Source of the DNA: CAVTWY01 sp963738615
Lineage (GTDB): Bacteria > Pseudomonadota > Gammaproteobacteria > Burkholderiales > Burkholderiaceae_C
Reading direction: 5' to 3'
DNA length: 64,000 nt
NCBI GenBank assembly: GCA_963738615.1
Contig: CAVTXI010000012.1
Coordinates: 1,736,001-1,800,000, forward strand
Made by a program: the position numbers and the translations under genes. The notes beneath the pieces were generated by a model. That model saw only the letters and a program-made list of their open reading frames with translations. It had not been told where the DNA came from and ran no database searches. Numbering within the stretch: position 1 is the first letter of the stretch; every line of letters starts with the position of its first letter. Below, piece after piece: positions 35,001 through 43,804 of the stretch.

Positions 35001-37027
35001 GCCGCCAGCTCCAACCTCAGCAACTCACCCCCCTCGCCCACCGTATCCCCTGCCCCATACATCACCTCGGCCACCACGCCATCACGCGGCGACGAGATGG
35101 TGTGCTCCATCTTCATCGCCTCCATCACCGCCAGCGCCTGCCCGGCCCTGACGGCGTCGCCGGCCTTCACGTGCACCGCGACGATCTTGCCGGGCATGGG
35201 GGCGGTGAGCGATCCGCCGGGGGCGGCACCCTCGCCTGCGTGCGCGATCGGGTCGACAAGAAGCACGATGGCCGAGCCTTGTGACGTGAAGACGGCCAGG
35301 CGTTCGCCTTGCGCGTGCACCGTCAGGTCGAGCCGACGTTCGCCCAGCGTGACGTCGTGGCGGCCGTCGCCGAGCGCGTGCACCTCGAGCGCATGACGTG
35401 CGCCGCCCGCGGCCAGATGCAGCGCGCCGTCGTGATGGCGTTCCAGCACCACGCGCTCGCGTCGGCCGTCGATGTCCAGTTGAAGCTGACGCCGCGCCGC
35501 GCCGTGCAGGCGCCAGCCGTCGCGGCGTGACCAGGGGTCGTTGTCTTCCAGTGCGCGCTCTTGCGCGATGACGTGCGCCGCGGCCGCGGCGCCCAGGATG
35601 TCGAGCGCGAGCGGCGGCACGTCGAACAGCGCGGCGCGTTCGCGTTCGATCAACGCGGTGTCGAGATCGGCCGTCGCGAACGCCTTGCTGTTGATCACGC
35701 GGCGCAGGAACGCGACGTTGGTGTGCAGGCCCACAAGCCGTGTCTTCGCCAACGCCGCGTCCATGCGCGCCAGCGCCTGCGCGCGGTCGGCGCCCCAGAC
35801 GATCACCTTCGCGATCATCGAGTCGTAGTGCGGCGTGATCGCATCGCCTTCGTCGAAGCCGCGGTCGATGCGCACGGGCGCGGGGTCGTTGGCGCTGTTG
35901 GCGTCGGCGTTGCGCACGAAGGCCACGTGCGCGGGCCAGCGCGCGACGTCGATCGGGCCGATGGCGGGCAGGAAGTTGGCGTCGGGGTTCTCGGCGCAGA
36001 TGCGCGCTTCGATCGCGTGGCCGTGGATCATCACGTCGGCTTGCGTGGCGGGCAACGGCTGGCCGGCGGCGACGCGCAGTTGCCACTCGACGAGGTCGAA
36101 GCCGGTGATCGCCTCGGTCACCGGGTGCTCGACTTGAAGCCGCGTGTTCATCTCCATGAAGAAGAAGCGCACATCGCCATCCGGCGTGGGCTCGGCGATG
36201 AACTCGACCGTGCCCGCGCCGACATAGCCCACCGCTTTGGCCGCGGCGACCGCGGCGGCGCCCATCTCGGCGCGGCGCTCTGCGCTCATGCCTGGCGCGG
36301 GCGCTTCTTCCAACACCTTCTGGTGGCGCCGCTGCACCGAGCAGTCGCGTTCATTGAGGTGGATGCAGTGGCCGTGCGTGTCGGCGAAGACCTGGATCTC
36401 GATGTGCCGCGGGCGCGTGACGTAGCGCTCGACCAGCACGTGGTCATCACCGAAGCTGGCCTTGGCTTCGCGCTGGCACGACGCGAGCGCGGCGTCGAAG
36501 TCTTCGCCACGATCAACGCGCCGCATGCCTTTGCCGCCACCGCCCGCGCTGGCTTTGATCAGCACCGGGAATCCGATGCGCTGCGCCTGCTGCGCCAGGA
36601 ACGCGGCGTCGTTGTTGTCGCCGTGATAGCCGGGCACCAGCGGCACGCCGGCCTTCTCCATCAACGCCTTCGCGGCCGACTTGCTGCCCATCGCCGCGAT
36701 CGCCGACGGCGGCGGGCCGATGAAGGCCAGGCCCGCATCGGCGCAGGCCTTCGCGAAGGCTTCGTTCTCGGACAGGAAGCCGTAGCCGGGGTGCACGGCC
36801 TGCGCGCCGGTCGCTTTGGCAGCGTCGAGGATGCGTTGCCACACCAGGTAGCTGTCGCGCGGCGCGTCACCGCCGATGGCCACCGCTTCGTCGCAGGCGC
36901 GAACGTGGCGCGCGTTGGCGTCGGCGGTGGAATACACGGCGACCGTGCGAATGCCAAGACGACGCGCGGTGGACGCAACGCGGCACGCGATCTCGCCGCG
37001 GTTGGCGATCAGGATCTTGTTGAACAA
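34997..37027 (-). CDS. 3-methylcrotonyl-CoA carboxylase alpha (biotin carboxylase/BCCP) subunit
   Basis: 676 residues, intact. An N-terminal biotin carboxylase (FNKILIANRGEIACRV; ATP-grasp GGGGKGMRRV; FMEMNTRLQVEHPVTE) and a C-terminal biotinyl domain with EAMKMEHT. It carboxylates biotin with bicarbonate and ATP for transfer by the beta subunit to 3-methylcrotonyl-CoA. Assigned to MCC rather than propionyl- or geranyl-CoA carboxylase by the nearby methylglutaconyl-CoA hydratase and HMG-CoA lyase; the beta subunit is at 53451-55088. Confidence 0.92.
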   Translation of the reverse strand: MFNKILIANRGEIACRVASTARRLGIRTVAVYSTADANARHVRACDEAVAIGGDAPRDSYLVWQRILDAAKATGAQAVHPGYGFLSENEAFAKACADAGLAFIGPPPSAIAAMGSKSAAKALMEKAGVPLVPGYHGDNNDAAFLAQQAQRIGFPVLIKASAGGGGKGMRRVDRGEDFDAALASCQREAKASFGDDHVLVERYVTRPRHIEIQVFADTHGHCIHLNERDCSVQRRHQKVLEEAPAPGMSAERRAEMGAAAVAAAKAVGYVGAGTVEFIAEPTPDGDVRFFFMEMNTRLQVEHPVTEAITGFDLVEWQLRVAAGQPLPATQADVMIHGHAIEARICAENPDANFLPAIGPIDVARWPAHVAFVRNADANSANDPAPVRIDRGFDEGDAITPHYDSMIAKVIVWGADRAQALARMDAALAKTRLVGLHTNVAFLRRVINSKAFATADLDTALIERERAALFDVPPLALDILGAAAAAHVIAQERALEDNDPWSRRDGWRLHGAARRQLQLDIDGRRERVVLERHHDGALHLAAGGARHALEVHALGDGRHDVTLGERRLDLTVHAQGERLAVFTSQGSAIVLLVDPIAHAGEGAAPGGSLTAPMPGKIVAVHVKAGDAVRAGQALAVMEAMKMEHTISSPRDGVVAEVMYGAGDTVGEGGELLRLELAA

Positions 37028-37103
37028 GGACGGGCACCTCCGCCGATCAGTCTACGGCGGCACCCTGCGGCTAGGCGCGATGCACTCGGCACCGCCGCCG
37101 CGT

Positions 37104-37787
37104 TCAGACCCGACGCTCGACCTGGATCTCGCCGCTGAATTTCGTCGGCACGAAGTGGTTGTGCAGCTTGCGCCGCAGCCCGCGCACGAAGCGGAACAGC
37201 ACCACGATGGCCGCGACCATGATCACCAGCGCGATCGCCAGCGCGACCCAGAACGCCATCGGGTGTTCGACCGACAGCCACAACATGCCGGGCACTGCCA
37301 TGTCACCCGCGAACGACAGCGCGAGGTTCGAGAACGGTTCGGGCGACGCGTTCGCAGCCGCGCGTGTCGTGGTCTTGGCGGCGTGCGACGTGGCGGCCAG
37401 CGTGCCGCCCATCAGCGCGGCCAGCATCGCCCATTGCGACTGGTCGCCGCCGAACACGCCGTAAGCCAGCGCGGCACCCGCCGGAATGCGCACGAAGGTG
37501 TGCGCGGTGTCCCACAACGAATCGACCCAGGGCACCTTGTCGGCCAGGAACTCGGCCGCCAGCATCGCGCCGCTGCCCCACAGCACCACCGGCGACTCGA
37601 GCAGCGTCAGCCCCTTGGGCAGCGGCACCCAGCCCATGTAGCCCGCCATGCCGGTGAGAAAGACCACCAGGTACAGCCGCAGGCCGCTGGCCCAGCCCAG
37701 CGCCGCCGCCATCGCGAACAGGTGCGTGGTGTCGAAGTTCGACAGGGTTGCAGGCAGGTTCAGCGTCGAAAGGTCAGGAATGTTCAT
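37104..37787 (-). CDS. DUF4126 domain membrane protein
   Basis: 227 residues. FAMAAALGWASGLRLYLVVFLTGMAGY and LESPVVLWGSGAMLAAEFLADK are typical of DUF4126 membrane proteins; about six hydrophobic segments. Start at the ATG at 37787. It lies between MCC alpha and the hydratase gene on the same strand. Function unknown. Confidence 0.82.
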   Translation of the reverse strand: MNIPDLSTLNLPATLSNFDTTHLFAMAAALGWASGLRLYLVVFLTGMAGYMGWVPLPKGLTLLESPVVLWGSGAMLAAEFLADKVPWVDSLWDTAHTFVRIPAGAALAYGVFGGDQSQWAMLAALMGGTLAATSHAAKTTTRAAANASPEPFSNLALSFAGDMAVPGMLWLSVEHPMAFWVALAIALVIMVAAIVVLFRFVRGLRRKLHNHFVPTKFSGEIQVERRV

Positions 37788-37803
37788 GGTGTGTTCCACG
37801 CCG

Positions 37804-38598
37804 TCACTGTCGAGGCCCGGCGTTCCACGCCGGGGTGCGCTTCTCGAGAAAACTGCCGACACCCTCGCGACCCTCGGCGCTGGCGCGGATGTCGGCGATG
37901 CGGCGCGCGGTGTCTGAACGCAGTGCAGCATCGATCGGCTGACCGGCGATGTCTTTCACCAACTGTTTGCAGGCGCGCACCGCCTGCGGGCCGTTGGCAA
38001 CCAGCGTCGCCACGGCCGCGTCGACTGCGCTGTCGATCTCGGCGGCGTCGACCACCCGGTGCACGAAGCCGAAGGCCGCCGCGGCGTCGGCGTCGAAACG
38101 TTCGGCGGTGACGAAGAAGCGCCGCGCTGCCTGCTCGCCCATCGCACGCACCACGTACGGCCCGATGGTCGCGGGCAGCAGGCCGATCTTCGCTTCGCTG
38201 AGACAGAAGTTCACCCCGCGCGCCGCGATCAGCACGTCGCAGCACGCCGCCAGCCCCAAGCCGCCCGCATAACAGTCGCCATGCACGCGGCCGACCACCG
38301 GCGCCGGGCACGACCAGATGGCCCACAACATGTCGGCCATCTTCTGCGCGTCAGCGCGGTTGTCGTCCCAGCCGTAGCCGGCCATCGACTTCATCCAGTT
38401 CAAGTCGGCCCCGGCGCAGAAGGCCTTGCCGTGACCGCCCAACACCACGGCACGCAGCGTGTCATCACGCGCGAAGCCTTCGAAGGCCGCGGTCATTTCA
38501 GCGATCACGCCTTCGTTGAAGGCGTTGCGAACGTCGGGGCGGTTCAGAAACACGCGCGCGACGTGCGGCTGGCGCTGGATGTCGAGGAAGGTGGGCAT
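37804..38598 (-). CDS. Enoyl-CoA hydratase family, probable methylglutaconyl-CoA hydratase
   Basis: 264 residues. GGHGKAFCAGADLNWMKSM and HGDCYAGGLGLAACCDV form the oxyanion hole, and LSEAKIGLLPATIGPYVV matches the methylglutaconyl-CoA hydratase (LiuC/AUH) subgroup. It hydrates 3-methylglutaconyl-CoA to HMG-CoA. Context with MCC alpha and HMG-CoA lyase supports this role. The first gene of the minus-strand block. Confidence 0.9.
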   Translation of the reverse strand: MPTFLDIQRQPHVARVFLNRPDVRNAFNEGVIAEMTAAFEGFARDDTLRAVVLGGHGKAFCAGADLNWMKSMAGYGWDDNRADAQKMADMLWAIWSCPAPVVGRVHGDCYAGGLGLAACCDVLIAARGVNFCLSEAKIGLLPATIGPYVVRAMGEQAARRFFVTAERFDADAAAAFGFVHRVVDAAEIDSAVDAAVATLVANGPQAVRACKQLVKDIAGQPIDAALRSDTARRIADIRASAEGREGVGSFLEKRTPAWNAGPRQ

Positions 38599-38735
38599 CG
38601 TGGCGCTATCGTACCGAAGCGTACCGACGCGAGATGACCAACGTCAGCCCGTCGCTCGCTCGCGCTTGACGCCCTCGGAAGTCGCGCCCAGACTCGCGGC
38701 TCTTGTCTCCATCAACCCACGCAACGGAGGTGACC

Positions 38736-38807
38736 ATGGCCGCACGCCCTACCCGCGATACGCCCCTTTCACCGGACCGTGCACGCGCAGGCGCCTTGCA
38801 GCGCTGA
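38736..38807 (+). CDS. Possible 23-residue small protein or leader ORF
   Basis: ATG at 38736 preceded by a strong GGAGG ribosome site at 38726-38730, then 23 basic/polar codons (MAARPTRDTPLSPDRARAG...) and a TGA at 38805. It lies in the 352-base gap 38599-38950 in front of rsgA. No other feature was seen there. A chance ORF with a good ribosome site is possible. Confidence 0.3.
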   Translation: MAARPTRDTPLSPDRARAGALQR

Positions 38808-38950
38808 CGCCTGGGTTGTCGTCGGCTGAACGCCGACCTTCCTTATCGATCTTTGTCGATCCCGTCGAGCCCGCCGCCCGGCGCGCATGGTCCGTTCTCC
38901 TTCCCAAGCCAGTGCGCCAACGCGCTGGTGCTGAGAACGAACCGACCACC

Positions 38951-40083
38951 ATGATCGACACCGATCCGAATCCAACCGCCCCGACGCTCGACCTTCACGT
39001 CACCTGCCTCGAGCGCATCGGCCTGAACCCGGCGCTGAAACGCAGCGTCATGCAGGCATTGATCGAAGACGCCCGACTGCGACCCTTCCGCGTCGTTGAG
39101 GTGCAACGCGCACAAGTGATGCTGCACGACGGCCAAGCCAGCCACGCGGCGCGCCTTGCTGCCCGAGTTGCCGCGTGAACTCCACGACTGCCGACGACGC
39201 CCTCGCCGTCGGCGACTGGGTGCTGGCCGCACCCGATGCGCAGCACGAGCTGTGGGTGCACCGGCGCGTCGCTCCCCTCAACCAGATCGCGCGGCGCCTG
39301 CACGACGGCCGCGACAAGGTGGCGCGCGCCGTCATCGTCGCCAACGTCGACACCGCGCTTCTCACGATGGGGCTGGACGCCGACTTCAACCTGCGCCGCC
39401 TCGACCGCTATCTCGCGTTGGCGCGGCTGGCGAACGTCGAGCCGCTGGTGGTGCTGACGAAGGCCGATCTGTGTCCCGACGTCGACCTGCGCGTCGACGC
39501 CGTGCGCGCGATGCTGCCGCCGTTGGCGCAGGTGATCGCGGTCAACGGGCTCGAACGCCGCAGCCACGCGCGCCGCGCTGCTGCCATGGCTGCAACCCGG
39601 CCGCACGCTGGTGCTGCTGGGCTCGAGCGGCGCCGGCAAAAGCACGCTGACGAACGCGCTGCTCGGTGAACCAGCCCAAGACACCGGCCCCGTGCGCGCC
39701 GGTGACAGCCGCGGGCGCCACACCACCACCGCGCGCACGCTGCACCGCCTGCCGGGCGGCGCCTGCGTGATCGACACGCCGGGCATTCGCACGCTGCGGC
39801 TCGACACCGACGAAGCCGGCCTGCAGGGCGCCTTCGACGAGGTCGCCACAGCTGGCCGCGCAGTGCCGCTTCCGCGATTGCCGTCACGAAAGCGAACCCG
39901 GCTGCGCGGTGCGAGAAGGCGATGCCGCCCGATCGCTTGAAGACCTTCCACAAGCTCGCCCGCGAAACATCGCGCGACACCATGACGCTACTCGACCGCC
40001 AGCGGCAGCACGCGTTGTGGCGGCAACGCTCGCGGGCGTCGCGGGCGTCGCGGACGTCAGCGAAGGCGCGTGAAAGGCCGTGA
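38951..40083 (+). CDS. rsgA: Ribosome small subunit-dependent GTPase A (five frame breaks)
   Basis: Circularly permuted GTPase that helps mature the 30S subunit. The piece starting at 38951 ends as RAQVMLHDGQASHAARL; two extra bases on, LPELPRELHD and DDALAVGDWVLAAP complete the OB fold. Then G4 VVLTKADLC, G1 LLGSSGAGKSTL (P-loop, after one extra base near 39575), G3 CVIDTPGIRTL, and after another LAAQCRFRDCRHESEPGCAV with the C-terminal zinc Cys/His set. Five single extra bases (near 39152, 39192, 39573, 39850, 39914) give about 375 residues. Without repair it would look like a 75-residue protein and pieces of a GTPase. Confidence 0.88.
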
Positions 40084-40136
40084 GCAAAGAACAGGCGCGA
40101 CATCTTGGCGCGGCGCCGCGGCGCCATACTGGCGCC

Positions 40137-40871
40137 ATGCCCGACACCCCCGTCCCGCTGTCGCGTCGCCTCCAACCGCCCGTTGCGGACGATGGTGCGC
40201 CGCCCTGGTCACCCGCGCGGAAGTTCGCGTTGATGATCGGCATCGCTGCCGCGGCACTGGGCACTGCGGCCGTGCTGGCGCTGCGCTGGTTCGACGACAC
40301 AAGCGCGCGCGATCAGGTGCAGGTGCTGCAAACCCTGCCGCAGCCCGACGCGTCGAAAACCGCCACGACGTCGGCGGTAACGTACCCCTTCGCCAAAGAC
40401 GGTTCGTCATTGGCCGATGGCGCGGTGCTGACGTCGCCGACGACTGCTGCGCCGGAACGAGTCACGCCCGCGAAGGCCGCGCGACCGGTGCCGCCAGGCT
40501 TGACAGCGCAGCAGTGGCAAGCGCTCGTGAACGATCTGACAGCCAAGCCCGACGGCGCGCGCGAAATCGCGCGGCTGGAAACCTGGTTTCGCTTCGCCGA
40601 CACCGTGCGCCAGTTCCGCGACCTGAACCGCGCCGCCTCGGGCGAGCCCACGCCCGCGCTGGTGGCGCTGGCCAAACAGATCGACTCCGAACTGGACGTG
40701 CACGTCGCACAGCGCGAACTGAGCGGCACCGAGGCCCACGACATCAAGGCCACGTTGCTCGAAGTGCTCGAGCCCGACGCCGACACGGCCGACGAGACGC
40801 TCGAGCGCTGGGCGCGCACGCTGCCGCGCGAACGAACCAACGCCGCGCCTTCGTCAACCGTTCGCCGCTGA
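40137..40871 (+). CDS. Single-helix membrane-anchored protein of unknown function
   Basis: About 244 residues from ATG 40137; a GTG at 40080 overlapping the rsgA stop is an alternative. A short basic N terminus, one membrane helix (FALMIGIAAAALGTAAVLALRWF), a Pro/Thr-rich stretch and a helical C-terminal domain with two charged repeats (GAREIARLETWFRFADTV and ALVALAKQIDSELDVH). Probably periplasmic. No family recognised. Confidence 0.6.
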   Translation: MPDTPVPLSRRLQPPVADDGAPPWSPARKFALMIGIAAAALGTAAVLALRWFDDTSARDQVQVLQTLPQPDASKTATTSAVTYPFAKDGSSLADGAVLTSPTTAAPERVTPAKAARPVPPGLTAQQWQALVNDLTAKPDGAREIARLETWFRFADTVRQFRDLNRAASGEPTPALVALAKQIDSELDVHVAQRELSGTEAHDIKATLLEVLEPDADTADETLERWARTLPRERTNAAPSSTVRR

Positions 40872-40933
40872 ACAAGCACCTCGAGCATGATGCGCTACGG
40901 TGTCATCTGCGTTCTTCCTTCGGAGTGGTCTGC

Positions 40934-41797
40934 ATGAATGTGATCGAACTTCGCCACGGCCCGATGCGCGCCGCACTGCGGCCGGACCTTGGCGCCAGCA
41001 TCGCCGGCCTGTGGTTCGACGGCGTGCCGGTGCTGCGCAGCACCGACGACCCCGCCGCGCTGCAAGGCCCGCGCGAGTCGGGCTGCTTCCCCTTGGTGCC
41101 GTACTCGAACCGCATCGGCTGGCGCCGCTTCGACTGGCAAGGGCAAACCTATGAACTGGCGGCCAACGCCGGTGCCGAGAACCCTGAGTACCCGCACGCG
41201 ATACACGGCAGCGCCTGGCTTCAGGCGTGGCACGTCACGCATGCCGACAACACGCACGCCACGCTGCGCTACACACAGGCGCCTGATGCCGCCTGGCCCT
41301 TTGCGTTCGAGGTCGAGCAGCGCTTCGATCTGCAACCGACCGGCCTGCGTGTCGAGATGGACCTGCGCAACACCGACGCCCGGCCGCAGCCCGCCGGCCT
41401 GGGCTGGCACCCCTACTTCCCCAAACGCGCGTCGAGCCGCATGCATGTGGAATGCGCAGGCCGCTGGGAGCGCGACGCCACCACGCACCTGCCCACGCAC
41501 CGTGCACCACAACGCGGCATCGACGCCGAGTTGCGACACCTTGATTTCGATCACGTCTTCGAAGGCTGGCCCGGCAGCGCACGCGTACGCGACGAAGCGC
41601 TGGCCGTGACCGTTGCTTCGTCGCTGCCCTATGTCGTGATCTACACACCGCCCGACAAACCGCACTTCTGCATCGAACCCGTCAGCCACGTGATCGATGC
41701 GATTCGTATGGACACGCCCACCGCGCACGGCATCGTGGCGTTGGCGCCGGGCGAAACGATGCGCGCGTGGATGACGCTCGACGTGGCCCCGCGCTGA
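40934..41797 (+). CDS. Aldose 1-epimerase family protein
   Basis: 287 residues. Galactose-mutarotase-like fold: FPLVPYSNRIGWRRF, HAIHGSAWLQAW (catalytic His) and AGLGWHPYFP, with a late Glu in CIEPVSHV. Interconverts alpha and beta anomers of sugars. The next gene, an SMP-30 lactonase, follows after 18 bases, suggesting a sugar oxidation pathway. Confidence 0.92.
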   Translation: MNVIELRHGPMRAALRPDLGASIAGLWFDGVPVLRSTDDPAALQGPRESGCFPLVPYSNRIGWRRFDWQGQTYELAANAGAENPEYPHAIHGSAWLQAWHVTHADNTHATLRYTQAPDAAWPFAFEVEQRFDLQPTGLRVEMDLRNTDARPQPAGLGWHPYFPKRASSRMHVECAGRWERDATTHLPTHRAPQRGIDAELRHLDFDHVFEGWPGSARVRDEALAVTVASSLPYVVIYTPPDKPHFCIEPVSHVIDAIRMDTPTAHGIVALAPGETMRAWMTLDVAPR

Positions 41798-41815
41798 GTG
41801 CAAGCGCCGCGATCC

Positions 41816-42743
41816 ATGGCCCCGACGATCGACGCCCTGCCCGGCGTCCCTGCAAACCAGCTCGGCGAGTCACCCTGCTGGCACCCGACACAGCAGGTTC
41901 TGTACTGGTGCGACATCCCCGGCCACGCGCTGCACCGCTTCGACCCCGCGACTGGCGCGCATCGCCAGTGGGCTTTCGATACCGACGTCGCTTGCTGCGC
42001 TCCGCTCGTGGTGCAAGGCCGCGGCGAAACCACCCTGATGCTGCTGGCGCTGCGCACCGGCCTGGCCATCTTCGACACCGCAAGCGGCAAGCTCGAACCC
42101 ATTCCCGACACCACACCGTACAACCCCGCCATCGAGCGCTTCAACGACGGCAAGGCCGACCCCGCGGGGCGCCTGTGGGTTGGCAACATGTACGAGCCGC
42201 GCACGGCACCCAACGCCGCGCTGTTCCGCTTCGACGCGGCACATGGCCTGGTGAAGATGGCCGGCAACGCCACGATCGCCAACGGCCTGGCGTGGACACC
42301 CGACACACGCACGCATGTACTGGACCGACACCACCTCGGCGCGCATCGACGCCTTCGACTTCGACCTCGACAAGGGCGCCATCACAAACCGCCGCACCTT
42401 CGCGACCTTCCCGCCCAAACAGCCCAATCAAAACCTCGCCACCTACGGCGGCCGCCCCGACGGCGCCGCGATGGACACCGAAGGCTTCTACTGGGTCGCG
42501 ATGTTCGAAGGCGCACGCCTGCTGCGCCTGGCCCCCGACGGCCGCATCGACCGCGACGTGAAGCTGCCGGTGCGCTGCCCCACGATGCCGTGCTTCGGCG
42601 GCGCGGACCTGAAGACGATCTACGTCACGACCGCCAGCCACAGCCGGCCCGCCGAGGAACTGGCGCGCGAGCCGCTGGCGGGTTGCGTGCTGCGGCTGCG
42701 GGTCGACGTGGCCGGGTTGCCGTGCAACGCGGCGCGACTTTGA
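41816..42743 (+). CDS. SMP-30/gluconolactonase family sugar lactonase (one frame break)
   Basis: About 308 residues. LGESPCWHP (metal Glu), RFNDGKADPAGRLWVGNM (Asn/Asp ligands), then after one extra base near 42313 MYWTDTTSARIDAF and GRPDGAAMDTEGFYWVAMFEG match the six-bladed SMP-30 propeller. It opens sugar lactones to acids. ATG at 41816. Works naturally after an aldose dehydrogenase, not seen in the window. Confidence 0.88.
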
Positions 42744-42784
42744 CGCCGACTACTTCTTCGCCCGAATCGCCGCCAATCCGTCCA

Positions 42785-43735
42785 TCATTTCCGTTGCCCA
42801 ACGCGCCGCTCGTAAGCCCCGATCGACGCCGCGATACGCCATGCGGGCGCAGGCTCGCCCGTCGCCCAGACCTCGTCGATGCCCGTGATGCGGCCATCGG
42901 CACCGAAGCCGAAGATCGACCGCGCGAAGAACGTTTGCGCGCCGTGCGTCACCGTCACAGTCGAAACAACGCGGCCATCTTGCGTTGCCAGCACCTCGCC
43001 GATGTCGATCGACCAGCCTTCGGGATAGATCGTCTGTACGCGCACGATGGCATCAGCGTCCAGGAACCGTTCGCGCGTCGCGGGCCAGTGCATCGTGCAG
43101 CCATCGGCCAGCGCAGCGCGCATCGCGGCCCAGTCGCGCGCCTGCACGTGGGCCCACAGTGTGCGCACGGCCGCGCATCGGTGTTCGGGGTCGGCCGCCG
43201 TGGGCACGGTTTCGCCCAACGGCTTGCACATCAACACGCTGCGGTAGCGCTTGCCGGGCCACTGCACCTCGTCGATGTCGTGATACCCCAGCCGCGCATA
43301 ACGTGACCGCAGATGGGTTGCGGGCACCGCGGTGTCGAGCGCCATGGCGCGAAAGCCGTGTTGCACCGCCCACGCCTCACAAGCGCCGACGAGGCGATCA
43401 CCCCAACCCTGCCCCCGCAGCGACGCATCGACCGCAAGCTGGTGGAGGTGCGCGACATCGCCGCGGTAGTACCACGGCGAAGCCCGCGCCCATGGGTCGC
43501 GGTTGGCGTCGTAGCCACCGTTGACGACGATCGTGCCAACGACCGTTGCGCCGTCGTCGAGCACGAAGCAGTGCCCACGTTGGATGCGCTGGCGCGTCAC
43601 GTCGAGGGGCTGGTCGACGGCGGTGTAGTTCAGTCCCATCGCACCCAGACGCGCGTACGCGCGATGCAGCAGCGCGGTGATGGTTTGCAGCGAATCGGTG
43701 GCGGCCAGGGAACGCAGGTGAATGGTGGTGTGCAT
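42785..43735 (-). CDS. GNAT acetyltransferase fused to an NTF2/SnoaL-like domain
   Basis: 316 residues from the ATG at 43735. Residues 1-185 are a GNAT domain (HLHQLAVDASLRGQGWGDRL is the acetyl-CoA loop Q-x-x-G-x-G). Residues about 195-300 form an NTF2-like domain (CAAVRTLWAHVQARDWAAMR, FLDADAIVRVQ, EGWSIDIGEV). The C terminus contains ASIGAYER encoded by a 24-base repeat. Substrate unknown. Divergent from the phospholipase gene, 69 bases apart. Confidence 0.82.
   Translation of the reverse strand: MHTTIHLRSLAATDSLQTITALLHRAYARLGAMGLNYTAVDQPLDVTRQRIQRGHCFVLDDGATVVGTIVVNGGYDANRDPWARASPWYYRGDVAHLHQLAVDASLRGQGWGDRLVGACEAWAVQHGFRAMALDTAVPATHLRSRYARLGYHDIDEVQWPGKRYRSVLMCKPLGETVPTAADPEHRCAAVRTLWAHVQARDWAAMRAALADGCTMHWPATRERFLDADAIVRVQTIYPEGWSIDIGEVLATQDGRVVSTVTVTHGAQTFFARSIFGFGADGRITGIDEVWATGEPAPAWRIAASIGAYERRVGQRK
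42807..42830. repeat. 24-base dispersed repeat, copy 2 (inverted)
   Basis: Exact reverse complement of 21363-21386. Identity stops at both ends, so it is a discrete 24-base unit. Here it encodes ASIGAYER six codons before the stop of the GNAT-NTF2 gene. Confidence 0.7.
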
Positions 43736-43804
43736 GGCGGCGGCAAGCATAAGTGGGTATGCGCAGCATGCGCAACGTCGATGCGATGGCATGCTGCGCG
43801 CACG

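Noticed and set aside
38951..39178. A novel 75-residue protein coupled to rsgA
   Set aside because: It is the N-terminal part of RsgA itself, separated by two frame breaks.
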